A stretch of DNA of 64,000 bases from an uncultured Gammaproteobacteria bacterium (GCA_947258875.1 CAMYKB010000007.1:1-64000), one strand, 5' to 3'. Positions 39,737-47,664 are shown, counted from the stretch's first letter. Notes: generated from the letters alone by a model not told the origin. A program made the numbers and translations.

Positions 39737-40651
39737 TTGTCTGAACGTACCGTCACACCACAGGACCAACGCATCATAGATGGCTTCCTTGATGCCGTGT
39801 GGATGGAACACGGACTCAGTGAAAATACACTGAGCGCCTACCGTAATGATTTGCAGACCCTGGCGGCCTGGCTGTGTGGTCATGAGCTGACGTTAATCGC
39901 GGCGCAACGCGAGCACCTGCTGGAGTATCTTTCTCACCGTGTTGCCAGTGGCGTGAAGGCCACTTCGACCGCGCGCATGCTGTCGAGCATGCGCCGTTTT
40001 TACCGCTACCTGATCCGCGAGCGCCGTATTGATACCGACCCGAGCGAGCTGATCGAATCGCCCAAGCTGGGGCGGCCATTGCCCGATTCTCTCACGGAAG
40101 AAGAGGTCGAGAATTTGCTGGCGGCACCCGATATTGAGAAGCCGCAAGGACTGCGCGACCGTGCCATGCTGGAGCTGTTGTATGCCTGTGGGCTGCGCGT
40201 CTCGGAGCTGGTGTCCCTCAAAATAGAACAACTCAATCTTCGCCAGGGTGTCATCCGGGTATTCGGCAAAGGCAGCAAGGAACGCCTGGTACCTATCGGC
40301 GAGCAGGCTGTCTCGTGGATAGAGGACTACACGCGTGATTCCCGGCCCGTATTATTGAAAGGCCGGCTCACCACCAATGCATTGTTTGTCACCAATCGTG
40401 GCGGACCCATGACCCGCCAGGCCTTCTGGTATGTGATCAAGCGCAATGCCCGTCAGGCGGACATCAACAAACACCTGTCACCGCATACGCTACGGCACGC
40501 CTTTGCCACTCACCTGGTGAATCATGGTGCTGATCTGCGTGTCGTACAGATGTTGCTGGGGCATAGTGACCTTTCGACGACACAGATATATACTCACGTC
40601 GCCCGTGCCCGCCTCCAGGATTTGCACAGTCAGCACCACCCGCGAGGCTAG
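39737..40651 (+). CDS. xerD: Site-specific tyrosine recombinase XerD
   Basis: A 304-residue tyrosine recombinase resolving chromosome dimers at dif with XerC. The catalytic residues are all visible: Arg154 (CGLRVSEL), Lys178 (GKGSKER), His250 and Arg253 (HTLRHAFATH), His276 (LGHSDLSTTQIY) and the nucleophile Tyr285. The N-terminal SAM-like core-binding domain has the ENTLSAYRNDL signature. TTG is used as the start. dsbC follows on the same strand, as in E. coli. The housekeeping context argues against a mobile-element integrase. Confidence 0.93.
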   Translation: MSERTVTPQDQRIIDGFLDAVWMEHGLSENTLSAYRNDLQTLAAWLCGHELTLIAAQREHLLEYLSHRVASGVKATSTARMLSSMRRFYRYLIRERRIDTDPSELIESPKLGRPLPDSLTEEEVENLLAAPDIEKPQGLRDRAMLELLYACGLRVSELVSLKIEQLNLRQGVIRVFGKGSKERLVPIGEQAVSWIEDYTRDSRPVLLKGRLTTNALFVTNRGGPMTRQAFWYVIKRNARQADINKHLSPHTLRHAFATHLVNHGADLRVVQMLLGHSDLSTTQIYTHVARARLQDLHSQHHPRG

Positions 40652-40754
40652 TGATTGAAGCTCTATGGGCTTAATCAAAGGTTCACTGGATTAGACTGAA
40701 TTATTTGCCAGCTCGTCTGTCATACCCACATACTCAATATTGTTGGATACCGCT

Positions 40755-41507
40755 ATGCCCAAATACCTGATCTTACTGGCCTCGTTGGCCCTGATGTTTA
40801 CCCATCAGGCCCTGGCTGGAGATGCGTCCATACCCGAAACCCTTAAAACACGCGCAGAAACGCTGATCCCAGGTGCTAAGCCTGACACTATCCAGGCGAC
40901 GCCGATCAAGGGGATTTATCAAGTGGCCTTCGGCGCACAAATCGTCTATATGAGTGCGGATGGGAATTACCTGCTGACGGGTAACCTGATCAATATGGAA
41001 AATAAGGTAAACCTCACCGAGGCTGCGCGCATGGGCACCCGCAAGCAGCAGCTTGCCGACATAAACGATGATCAGCTCATCGTCTATACGCCCAAAGACG
41101 TCAGGCACACCATTGATGTATTCACGGATATCGATTGTCCATACTGCCGTAAGTTTCACGATGAAATGGCTGGCATGCTGGCTGCCGGTATCAAGGTCAG
41201 GTACTTCCTGTTCCCGCGTGCCGGGGTGCCGTCGGCGTCACATGACACCGCCGTCAGCGTGTGGTGTGCCGAAGACAGAAATGCCGCCCTGGATGCTGCC
41301 AAGGGCGGTAAAAAGGTCGAGGCAGAGACCTGTGACAATCCGGTGCAATCCCAATACCGATTCGGACAATTATTAGGCGTTACCGGTACGCCCGCGATAA
41401 TCACTAGCGAAGGCAGTGTGATCGGAGGATACCGACCGGCGAAGGCGCTGGCAGAAACACTGAACAATATGGCTATGGCGCATAAAACATCCGCTGTGGC
41501 TAAATAA
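40755..41507 (+). CDS. dsbC: Thiol:disulfide interchange protein DsbC
   Basis: A 250-residue periplasmic disulfide isomerase. It has a signal peptide (ending ALAG), an N-terminal dimerisation domain to about residue 85 and a thioredoxin-fold domain with the active-site CPYC at 128-131 and cis-proline GTPAII. A second Cys pair (CAED, CDNP) is in the usual place. DsbC isomerises wrong disulfides and is kept reduced by DsbD. The start at 40755 begins the signal peptide; the frame opens 5 codons upstream. It follows xerD, and its 3' end converges with cnoX. Confidence 0.92.
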   Translation: MPKYLILLASLALMFTHQALAGDASIPETLKTRAETLIPGAKPDTIQATPIKGIYQVAFGAQIVYMSADGNYLLTGNLINMENKVNLTEAARMGTRKQQLADINDDQLIVYTPKDVRHTIDVFTDIDCPYCRKFHDEMAGMLAAGIKVRYFLFPRAGVPSASHDTAVSVWCAEDRNAALDAAKGGKKVEAETCDNPVQSQYRFGQLLGVTGTPAIITSEGSVIGGYRPAKALAETLNNMAMAHKTSAVAK

Positions 41508-41527
41508 GCTTTGGCTATAGATTAAGC

Positions 41528-42391
41528 TTAGTGTAAAACGTTAAACAATTTTGAGCGGTAGCGGCTAACCAATTCGCCGCTACCGCCCAGCATATCAAAC
41601 ACGGCCAGCATAGCCTTGCGGCCTGCATCATCCTCGAACTTGCGATCACGGCGCACGATCTCGAACAAGTTCTCCAGCGCCGCTTCATAATCACCGCTCA
41701 AAATCTTGTGCGCGCTCAATTGATAACGCGCCATTACATTTTCCGGTTCATCGTTGACAGTGCGTTCAAGTTTTTCAACATCCGGCTCCGCGGCAGCCAG
41801 CCGCGCAAACTCCAGCTGTGCCAACATGCCTTTTACTTCGGTTTCTTCCCTGAGAAGCGCCGGCAGTGCTTTGAGCGTGTTTTCAGCTTCAATGGCATCG
41901 CCTGCGGCCAGCAACACCTTTGCAAGATCGATCTTGAGTTCATGTTTTTCTGGCTCAGTGGCTACTGCTTGTTGCATCAACTCCAGCGCTTTTTGCGTAT
42001 CGCCAGACTGCAGCGCTGCAATGGCTTGCTGTTTGATTAAATCGGATTCATGTTCGATATGACGCTCGATAATCTCGCGGATAAAAGACTCCGGCTGTGC
42101 ACCCGTAAATTCATCCACGATCTCACCGTCCTTGAAGACCTTCACCGTCGGCAGTCCGCGGACTCCGTATTGCCCGGCCAGGGCCTGATATTTGTCCGTA
42201 TCGACCTTCGCCAGCAAAAACTTGCCCTGGTATTCATCGACCAGTTTGTAAAGAACCGGCGCCAGCGCCTGACACGGCGCGCACCAGTCCGCCCAGAAGT
42301 CCACCAGTACCGGCACCTCACGGGATTTCTCCAGAACCTCGCTTGTGAAGCTGTTCTGATCGATATCGTTGATGAAAGGTGATTCACTCAT
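41528..42391 (-). CDS. cnoX: CnoX/YbbN thioredoxin-like co-chaperone
   Basis: A 287-residue cytoplasmic protein with an N-terminal thioredoxin domain (about 8-110) and a C-terminal TPR-like helical domain. The active site is WCAPC (Cys37 and Cys40), so both redox cysteines are present, unlike the E. coli protein, whose motif lacks the first Cys. CnoX holds unfolding proteins during bleach stress and transfers them to GroEL/ES; the CAPC version could also act as a reductase. It converges with dsbC, separated by a short inverted repeat (TAAGCTT / AAGCTTA). Confidence 0.88.
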   Translation of the reverse strand: MSESPFINDIDQNSFTSEVLEKSREVPVLVDFWADWCAPCQALAPVLYKLVDEYQGKFLLAKVDTDKYQALAGQYGVRGLPTVKVFKDGEIVDEFTGAQPESFIREIIERHIEHESDLIKQQAIAALQSGDTQKALELMQQAVATEPEKHELKIDLAKVLLAAGDAIEAENTLKALPALLREETEVKGMLAQLEFARLAAAEPDVEKLERTVNDEPENVMARYQLSAHKILSGDYEAALENLFEIVRRDRKFEDDAGRKAMLAVFDMLGGSGELVSRYRSKLFNVLH

Positions 42392-42640
42392 GGTTGTTCT
42401 CGAGGTGTGCTGTATTGTGCAAATTCAAAGGGTTTTTGGTTAAGCGGGTAGAGTACACTGCTGTCCCAAAAGTAATGATGTTATCTCATTTCATGCTGGT
42501 ATTTTAGATAAAAATATTTCCATAATGACTGTAGACATGAAATCGTAAAACATAGTGTCGTCATACCCGCGCACACCTACATGGAGGTAGGTGGTAGGGC
42601 GACGCAGGGTGCCAAAGCCGAGGCGGGTATCTAGTAAATA

Positions 42641-42717
42641 ATTGATTTATAGCCTATTCATGCCCACTGGATTCCATCCTTAGGTTCGTTAACGCCACAT
42701 CCATGTGGCACTGCTCC
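42641..42717. repeat. Repeat copy A (22-bp element plus 52-bp element)
   Basis: Positions 42641-42662 are the exact reverse complement of 44408-44429, and 42666-42717 are identical over 52 bases to 44718-44769. Both are non-coding, and the 52-bp element contains CCACATCCATGTGG, a palindrome. Together they show the region has been duplicated or assembled from the same dispersed repeat family. Confidence 0.85.
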
Positions 42718-42795
42718 TACCTGCGCGAGAATGAAAAATATATGGAACAGTGGTGGGTAGAGTAAGAATCATCTAGTGACTATTCACATTATATC

Positions 42796-42940
42796 TCAAG
42801 GGGAGATGAATGGTTTTCCCGTGTCTCCGCCAATTTTGAAATAGCTGCTTTCGAGTTTTCCGCGAAGCTCTTCTGTGATGGGCTGTACGACCAGGGTTAC
42901 AAGGCGCTGGGCAAACTGAGTCAAGTCACCGGTAAACCAC
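42796..42940 (-). pseudogene. Minus-strand gene fragment, family unknown
   Basis: About 48 codons ending at a stop at 42796 look like the C-terminal part of a real protein (TGDLTQFAQRLVTLVVQPIT, then ELRGKLESSYFKIGGDTG). The frame continues upstream into the opposing IS3 remnant, where it is a shadow, so the gene appears truncated by that insertion. The family was not recognised. Confidence 0.4.
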
Positions 42941-42994
42941 CCCCGAATTGACGCACACTTTCTAAAGGGGGCAATAGCCCCAAGGAGAGTGGAC

Positions 42995-43287
42995 ATGGTC
43001 AAGCAAACAAGACAACGATTGAGCGCCGAATTCAAACGCGAAGCGGTGCGTTTATTGGAACAAGGCGACAAAGACGCTGCACAGTTAGCGAGAGAGCTAG
43101 GGGTACGTCGTGACCAGCTGTACAAGTGAAAAGCCGAGGCGCTGACGCCTTCCCAGGTGAAGGCGGTCGCCCCAGAAAGGCAGAGAGCGGCAGTACAGCC
43201 CGGCTGCAAGCGGAGATTAGACGTCTCAAGGAGGAGAATGACATCCTAAACAAGGCAGCCATCTTCTTCGCGCGCGAGGTCGACTGA
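42995..43287 (+). pseudogene. Decayed IS3-family transposase orfA
   Basis: The first 44 codons (from ATG 42995) read as an IS3-type OrfA helix-turn-helix (RLSAEFKREAVRLLEQGDKD, then AQLARELGVRRDQLYK) and then hit TGA where the family has Trp. The remainder continues in another frame as QAEIRRLKEENDILNKAAIF ending FAREVD-stop, so there is also a frameshift. GGAGAG precedes the ATG. OrfB (the DDE integrase) is absent; the sequence after 43287 is unrelated. The element is therefore dead. Confidence 0.85.
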
Positions 43288-43300
43288 GGTACGAGAAATT

Positions 43301-43333
43301 GGGATCAGAGAACAATTGTTTCTAATATTAGCG
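43301..43333. repeat. Direct repeat, left copy, flanking the toxin-antitoxin cassette
   Basis: This 33-base segment (starting GGGATCAGAGAACAAT) recurs at 44477-44508 in the same orientation with about four differences, one a single-base gap. The two copies bracket the antitoxin, toxin and small membrane protein genes. Confidence 0.75.
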
Positions 43334-43398
43334 GAAATTGTTCTCGGCCGTTTTCGCCCAAAAATACGAAATAAATACAAATTGTATGTAGATTAGAC

Positions 43399-43452
43399 GT
43401 ACAAGATATTGTACAATTTATATCCGTATTTAGTATACATTATGATGTATAC
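43399..43452. promoter_or_regulatory. Paired palindromes upstream of the antitoxin gene (candidate operators)
   Basis: Two perfect palindromes lie in front of the antitoxin start: GTACAA-GATA-TTGTAC (43399-43414) and GTATACAT-TATG-ATGTATAC (43433-43452). Phd/YefM antitoxins repress their own operon by binding such sites, so these are probable operators. The region is AT-rich; the exact promoter could not be fixed. Confidence 0.6.
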
Positions 43453-43478
43453 GTCCAGAATATATAAGTGAGGCTGTC

Positions 43479-43778
43479 ATGAGAACAATGTCATTATCGG
43501 AAGCCCGTGAGCATATGACTGATCTGGCGGATCCCATTGAGAAGACTGTATTAACCCGTAAGGGAACCCCTGTGGCAGTTGTCCTCGGCATAGATGCATA
43601 CCGCTCATATCAAGCCTTAACCGAACTTGCCCGTGATCCGCAGCGATATAGCCAGGTAATGGCCGCCCATATTCGGGTGCAACAGGATGATTTGTCAGCC
43701 ACTAAAGATCTTGCGGAATTGGAGGAGCTGCTAGGCGCTGCCGGCAAGGAAAGTCTTGATGCCCTTCAGCCGGGTTAA
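43479..43778 (+). CDS. Phd/YefM-family antitoxin
   Basis: A 99-residue antitoxin of a type II toxin-antitoxin module. The N-terminal DNA-binding part (MSLSEAREHMTDLADPIEKT, then VLTRKGTPVAVVLGIDAYRSY) is typical of Phd/YefM; the C-terminal 45 residues, rich in acidic residues, would wrap the toxin. It overlaps the toxin gene by 20 bases. Palindromes upstream suggest autorepression. It is longer than minimal YefM (about 83) but within the family range. Confidence 0.85.
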   Translation: MRTMSLSEAREHMTDLADPIEKTVLTRKGTPVAVVLGIDAYRSYQALTELARDPQRYSQVMAAHIRVQQDDLSATKDLAELEELLGAAGKESLDALQPG

Positions 43779-44022
43779 GGTCGATAATCGGGTCGTCGAT
43801 TTTCTCGGTAGCCTTCCTCCCCCCACCAGAGACTGTCTGGTCAAGGCCTTCAAGAAAATTCGTGATGGTAGTGCTGAACTGAGTCCCGACAGTATTCTCC
43901 CGCGTCTGCAGGCGACTGAGTATTGTGATTATACAATCCTGGTATCTGTAACACGCGATGGGTCAACCGCAGTCATTGTTGATGTGGTCCCGGCACGTAA
44001 CGCACTTTCAGGCTTATGGTAA
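43759..44022 (+). CDS. RelE/ParE-superfamily toxin
   Basis: An 87-residue small basic protein encoded immediately after and overlapping the Phd/YefM antitoxin. Its pattern (VDNRVVDFLGSLPPPTRDCLVKAF, then LPRLQATEYCDYTILVSVTRDG) fits the RelE/ParE fold, with a helical pair followed by beta strands. It may be an mRNA interferase or gyrase poison; the usual RelE catalytic residues were not confidently located. ATG 43759 is preferred over TTG 43756. Confidence 0.75.
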   Translation: MPFSRVKVDNRVVDFLGSLPPPTRDCLVKAFKKIRDGSAELSPDSILPRLQATEYCDYTILVSVTRDGSTAVIVDVVPARNALSGLW

Positions 44023-44285
44023 CGGACGGTCCAATGCTACTGAATATTCTGGGGTTGTTGGCCGAGATTATTGGTGTGATGTTAATGGCCAATGCATATC
44101 TGCAGTCCACACGACTGATTCAGACGCCATGGATTTTGCTGAAATGCCTGTGGAGTGTTAAAACAGTGACAGGTTTGGTTGCGATCAAGGATTTGGAAAC
44201 TGAAGATAGCGGTAAAGTGCTGAGGGGGCTCGCATTTATTGCGATTGGTTTTGTCCTCCAGCTGCTGGGGGTTGTCTTTAGTTGA
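44016..44285 (+). CDS. Small membrane protein next to the toxin-antitoxin pair
   Basis: An 89-residue (83 from ATG 44034) protein with two clear membrane segments (about 8-30 and 68-88) around a short polar middle (LWSVKTVTGLVAIKDLETED). The ATG at 44016 overlaps the toxin stop codon, suggesting translational coupling and membership of the same unit. Not recognised; the function is unknown. Confidence 0.6.
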   Translation: MVTDGPMLLNILGLLAEIIGVMLMANAYLQSTRLIQTPWILLKCLWSVKTVTGLVAIKDLETEDSGKVLRGLAFIAIGFVLQLLGVVFS

Positions 44286-44381
44286 AATTACGATTCATTA
44301 TCACCCTGAACATCGCACCACTGTTATCTTTCTTCGGAACGAAAAGGACTCTGACCCACTGCTGTCCCACTAACGCGTCAT

Positions 44382-44465
44382 TTCCGCGTAGGCGGAAGTC
44401 CAGTGAACATGAATAGGCTATAAATCAATCGTTTACTGGATACCCGCCTACGCGGGTATGACGAC
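44382..44465. repeat. REP-like palindromes
   Basis: Two palindromic units in opposite orientation: TTCCGCGTAGGCGGAAG followed by TCCAGTG (44382-44405), and TTTACTGGA then TACCCGCCTACGCGGGTATG (44432-44460). The 22-base spacer 44408-44429 is the inverse of 42641-42662. The core (ACTGGAT-CCCGC-GCGGG-ATGACG) matches the pair at 52649-52724. Confidence 0.75.
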
Positions 44466-44476
44466 AGTTGAAAATC

Positions 44477-44508
44477 GGGGTCAGAGAACAATATTTTCTA
44501 ATATAGCG
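44477..44508. repeat. Direct repeat, right copy, flanking the toxin-antitoxin cassette
   Basis: Near-identical to 43301-43333 in the same orientation. It begins GGGGTCAGAGAACAAT. Confidence 0.75.
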
Positions 44509-44561
44509 ATTGCATGTGTTTGCAGCGGTTAATGTTTAGAACCAGAAGGGTGTTAGAGAGC

Positions 44562-44735
44562 ATGTCAAGGAAAGCGCGTTTTAACATACTGGGCGTACCC
44601 CAGCACATTGTGCAGCGAGGTAATAATCGCGAGCCGTGTTTCTTCGCTGACCCCTTTTCGCTTGAAAAAAGAAAGATGATGGTCAGTGTCCCGCAGTTTG
44701 AAAGAGTGCGTGTATTTACTGGATTCCATCCTTAG
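44562..44735 (+). pseudogene. Truncated REP-associated (Y1, IS200-like) transposase
   Basis: The first 30 codons encode MSRKARFNILGVPQHIVQRG and NNREPCFFA, the conserved N-terminus of REP-associated tyrosine transposases (RAYT). The catalytic HUH and Tyr motifs, normally further on, are missing: after about 44645 the frame runs into unrelated sequence and the 52-bp repeat and stops at 44735. The REP-like palindromes around it are the expected partners of such an enzyme. Confidence 0.8.
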
Positions 44736-44794
44736 GTTCGTTAACGCCACATCCATGTGGCACTGCTCCCGCCTACGCGGGTATGACGGCGAGC
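44718..44794. repeat. Repeat copy B (52-bp element plus palindrome tail)
   Basis: Positions 44718-44769 are identical to 42666-42717. The copy continues as CCCGCCTACGCGGGTATGAC, the REP-like palindrome, which is degenerate in copy A. The last codons of the truncated RAYT lie inside this repeat. Confidence 0.85.
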
Positions 44795-44868
44795 GTAGGT
44801 TGGGGTGAGGAACGAACCCCAACGCACTAATTTCGAAAAATGATATCAGGGTGTGCTGTACGTCAGAT

Positions 44869-46956
44869 TTACTGTAAAGGCGCAACACGTTTCATTATTG
44901 CATTGAAAATCACTCCCTTTTTATCTTCTATATTCTCGGCTTCCACGTGCCCGCCATGAAATTCGGCTATCAGTCGCACTATGTAAAGCCCCAGGCCTAA
45001 ATGCGGGCGTTCATCTTTTTCTTCGCGTAGCGATACCATCGAGTCGAACAGGCGGCCTTGCATGTGATCGGGCAGGGGCGGGCCCTGGTTGGCGACACTG
45101 AGGATTGCTTCGTTGTCATCGCAGTACAGGGCGATGCTGATGGTGCCGCCATCTGGCGCGAAATCAGCGGCGTTGTCGACGAGTTTGTCCAGCATCTGCG
45201 CGATGAGGTCGGGTACGCCGGTCATGCTGCACGTGTCGTCACAGAGTTTGATTTCAAACTGCTTGTTTTTATAAACATCCTTGTAGCCTTCAGCACAGCC
45301 TGCGACGACATTACGCAGTTCAAATGCTTCAGGTTCGGCATTGCCGATGGCCTGTTCCATGCGCGTGGCTTCGCTCATGGCATTGAGGATGTTGTTGAGC
45401 CGGGCTGCGCCTTCGCGTGCGCGTTCGGTGTAGGTTTTTGCGTCCGGAGGCAGTGAATCATCCGAGAGGTTGTCCAGCGAGGATTGCAGTACCGCTAATG
45501 GCGTCCGTAACTCATGCGAGAGTTTGCTCGCGAGTGTGCGTAGGTATTCGGTGTAATCCCGCAGGTTGCCCAGCAGCGCAGAATAACTGCGGGCGAGGTC
45601 GCCCAGCTCGTCTTTGGCACTGGAGAGTGGCAGCTGTTCGCTTATACGGCCGTCCGCTGTGATGGCGTTTTCCGCAGCATTGCGTAACCTGCGGATGCGT
45701 AACGTGAGGTAGGTGGCGAAGCCAAGTGTTGCAGCGAAGATGATCAGCATGATGAGCAACGTCAGGCCGAGTAAACGTGTCATCGCCTTGTTGGTGAGTA
45801 AGGCGATTGAACTGGCGGCCTGTTCGGCAACGATGATGCCGACGTGGCTGTTGTTTAGTTCTATTGGATACGTGGCGGAGACAATGGCGCGATTCTGGTT
45901 GCCTGTGCGCCACCAATGAAATCCCGGTTTAGCATTGATAGCGGCGTCGATTTCCGGGCCAAGCAATTGCGGTATGGTCGAGGGCCGGTTAACCGGGTCG
46001 TCGCTGGTTTCATTAAGTAGTAGACGATAAAGCCACGATAGCCAGTAACCCGCTATGGCTTCGACATCCTCGGGTCGGTTATCTTCTAGGCGACCTGCAC
46101 GTGCCAACACATAGCCCTGCGGGTTGAGTACCCATACGCGCATGCCGTCCGGTTTGATGTCATTCAATTCCTGGCTGAGTGAGGCCTGCGGGAGGATTAA
46201 TGTCGCAAGCCCGGCAGATTCGGGTGTTGTTTGCACGGCAGTTGCATCACGCCTGTCCACATCAATCACTTCGATACCGAGTCTTGAACCGATCCAGTCC
46301 AGCGGCAGGCGTAACTCAACGGTGTAGCCAACCTCGCTTTCCTGCCATTCGCCGCGCACGCGGGCTTCACGGTTAGGTAATGCCAGCTCGGGGTCGTCGG
46401 GCAGCATGGCGAGCTCTTCTTCCGTATAAGGAATCGTCTCATCATTGCTTTGCGTGATGTCCTGGCCGATAACCCAACCCGGTGCGGGTGAGGCGATTGC
46501 AATACGTTTGCGGGTGCCTGTGTCATCCTCGAAAACCAGGTTGATATGATCGCTTTGTTCCAGTTTGTCTGACAGGGTGCGTTGATAAAGGATGTTGTCG
46601 TCGGTGACCTGTAACAACACATACAGAAAACGTTCATCCGTTGCGGCGAGTTGTTTGCTATTGCCGCTAATTGGCGTTGACCAGGGTAATAAATCTTCCC
46701 AGTCGTTGGTGTAACCGTCGAGAACGATATTACGTTTCAGGCGGTGCGCGTATATCACATCGCCATTCTCCGAGTAGGTTGATGATAGGTGTACCGCGTC
46801 GGCAACCACGCGTGCCGTAGCCTGCGCCGCGGCCTGGGTTGTAGCGGCCTGAGCTTCGCGCAGAAACTGCTCCATCTGGCGGATGTATTGGCAGCCGCCC
46901 CAGGGCAGGATCAGCACGATCAGCCCGAGTCCGAGTAATTGGGTTCTGAGTCGCAT
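44869..46956 (-). CDS. Sensor histidine kinase of the proteobacterial dedicated sortase system
   Basis: A 695-residue membrane kinase. It has an N-terminal helix (about 5-20), a large periplasmic domain, a second helix (about 393-417), HAMP (418-470), the H-box KLSHELRTPLAVLQ with His481, and an ATPase domain with DKLVDNAADFAPDGG and GLGLYIVR. The periplasmic part (about 78-235) reads like a CBM9-type glycan-binding module: LDGYTNDWEDLLPW, FLYVLLQVTDDNI, GYTVELRLPLDWIGSRLGI. The response regulator gene lies 12 bases upstream. The pair is divergent from the VIT/VWA target and sortase, the layout of the known marine-type sortase system. It presumably controls those genes. Confidence 0.88.
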   Translation of the reverse strand: MRLRTQLLGLGLIVLILPWGGCQYIRQMEQFLREAQAATTQAAAQATARVVADAVHLSSTYSENGDVIYAHRLKRNIVLDGYTNDWEDLLPWSTPISGNSKQLAATDERFLYVLLQVTDDNILYQRTLSDKLEQSDHINLVFEDDTGTRKRIAIASPAPGWVIGQDITQSNDETIPYTEEELAMLPDDPELALPNREARVRGEWQESEVGYTVELRLPLDWIGSRLGIEVIDVDRRDATAVQTTPESAGLATLILPQASLSQELNDIKPDGMRVWVLNPQGYVLARAGRLEDNRPEDVEAIAGYWLSWLYRLLLNETSDDPVNRPSTIPQLLGPEIDAAINAKPGFHWWRTGNQNRAIVSATYPIELNNSHVGIIVAEQAASSIALLTNKAMTRLLGLTLLIMLIIFAATLGFATYLTLRIRRLRNAAENAITADGRISEQLPLSSAKDELGDLARSYSALLGNLRDYTEYLRTLASKLSHELRTPLAVLQSSLDNLSDDSLPPDAKTYTERAREGAARLNNILNAMSEATRMEQAIGNAEPEAFELRNVVAGCAEGYKDVYKNKQFEIKLCDDTCSMTGVPDLIAQMLDKLVDNAADFAPDGGTISIALYCDDNEAILSVANQGPPLPDHMQGRLFDSMVSLREEKDERPHLGLGLYIVRLIAEFHGGHVEAENIEDKKGVIFNAIMKRVAPLQ

Positions 46957-46968
46957 TAGCCGGCCGTG

Positions 46969-47664
46969 TTAATTATCCGTTTTCCATCGATAGCCCGCGC
47001 CGTACACGGTCTCGATGGCTTCGAAAGCGGGATCGATCGCCATAAATTTTTTGCGAATACGTTTGATGTGCGAGGTGATGGTCTGATCATCGACAACGAT
47101 GTTGGCTTCCTGCATGAGCTGATCGCGGTTTTTAACATGGCCGGGATGCCGCGCCAGGTTGTGCACCAGCCAGAACTCCGTAATCGTCAGATCGAGATTC
47201 TGGCCTTTCCATTTCAGTGTCAGGCGATCGGGGTCGATCTCCAATGAGCCGCGTTTCAGCAGTTTTTCAGCCACGGCGGGCTGGTTTACAGCATCCATGC
47301 GGCGAAACAGGGCCGTGATGCGCGCCACCAGGTGTGGCAGGCTGATGTCCTTGGTCAGGTAATCATCCGCACCCAGGCGTAAGCCGGAAATGGCATCGAG
47401 ATCACTGTCGCGTGCCGTCAGAAAAATAATGGGCACCGTAGGTGATATCGCACGTACCTCCCGGCACAAATCAAAGCCGCCCTCGATTTCATCACCCAGG
47501 CCAACATCAATGATCAACAGGTTGGGTAATTTGTCGCGAAAGGCGGCTATTGCCTCGGCACGGCCTGCATAGCTTGTGACCTCAAAACTGTGTTTGGTCA
47601 GTACGTCTGCATAATTCTCGCGAATCAGCGGTTCATCTTCGACTATGGCAATGCTTCGGCCCAT
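46969..47664 (-). CDS. OmpR-type response regulator of the dedicated sortase system
   Basis: A 231-residue regulator. The receiver has the acidic pair in VEDEP, the phospho-acceptor in LLIIDVGLG and the Lys in DDYLTKD; the C-terminal winged helix (about 140-230) has LTITEFWLVHNLARHPG, DDQTITSHIKRIRKKF and GYRW. The start at 47664 has GGGGGAGA directly upstream; the frame runs far beyond it. It is co-transcribed with the kinase. The likely target is the divergent promoter region 47665-47949. Confidence 0.9.
   Translation of the reverse strand: MGRSIAIVEDEPLIRENYADVLTKHSFEVTSYAGRAEAIAAFRDKLPNLLIIDVGLGDEIEGGFDLCREVRAISPTVPIIFLTARDSDLDAISGLRLGADDYLTKDISLPHLVARITALFRRMDAVNQPAVAEKLLKRGSLEIDPDRLTLKWKGQNLDLTITEFWLVHNLARHPGHVKNRDQLMQEANIVVDDQTITSHIKRIRKKFMAIDPAFEAIETVYGAGYRWKTDN

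Larger units (their letters stand above)
42392..42994. other. Gene-free start of the accessory, repeat-rich block
   Basis: About 600 bases between cnoX and the decayed IS3 orfA without an intact gene. It contains a broken REP-like palindrome (left part GTCGTCATACCCGC near 42558, right part GCGGGTAT near 42623), the duplicated 52-bp repeat and a minus-strand gene fragment. The phrase CACTGCTGTCCCA near 42455 recurs near 44358, another hint that the ends of this block are related. Confidence 0.55.

Noticed and set aside
39737-40651. Tyrosine recombinase read as an integrase of a mobile element
   Set aside because: Housekeeping XerD features and the xerD-dsbC order; no attachment sites or phage genes around it.
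44514-44561. Upstream extension of the RAYT fragment
   Set aside because: The conserved family N-terminus starts at the ATG 44562; the 16 preceding codons lie in repeat-derived sequence.
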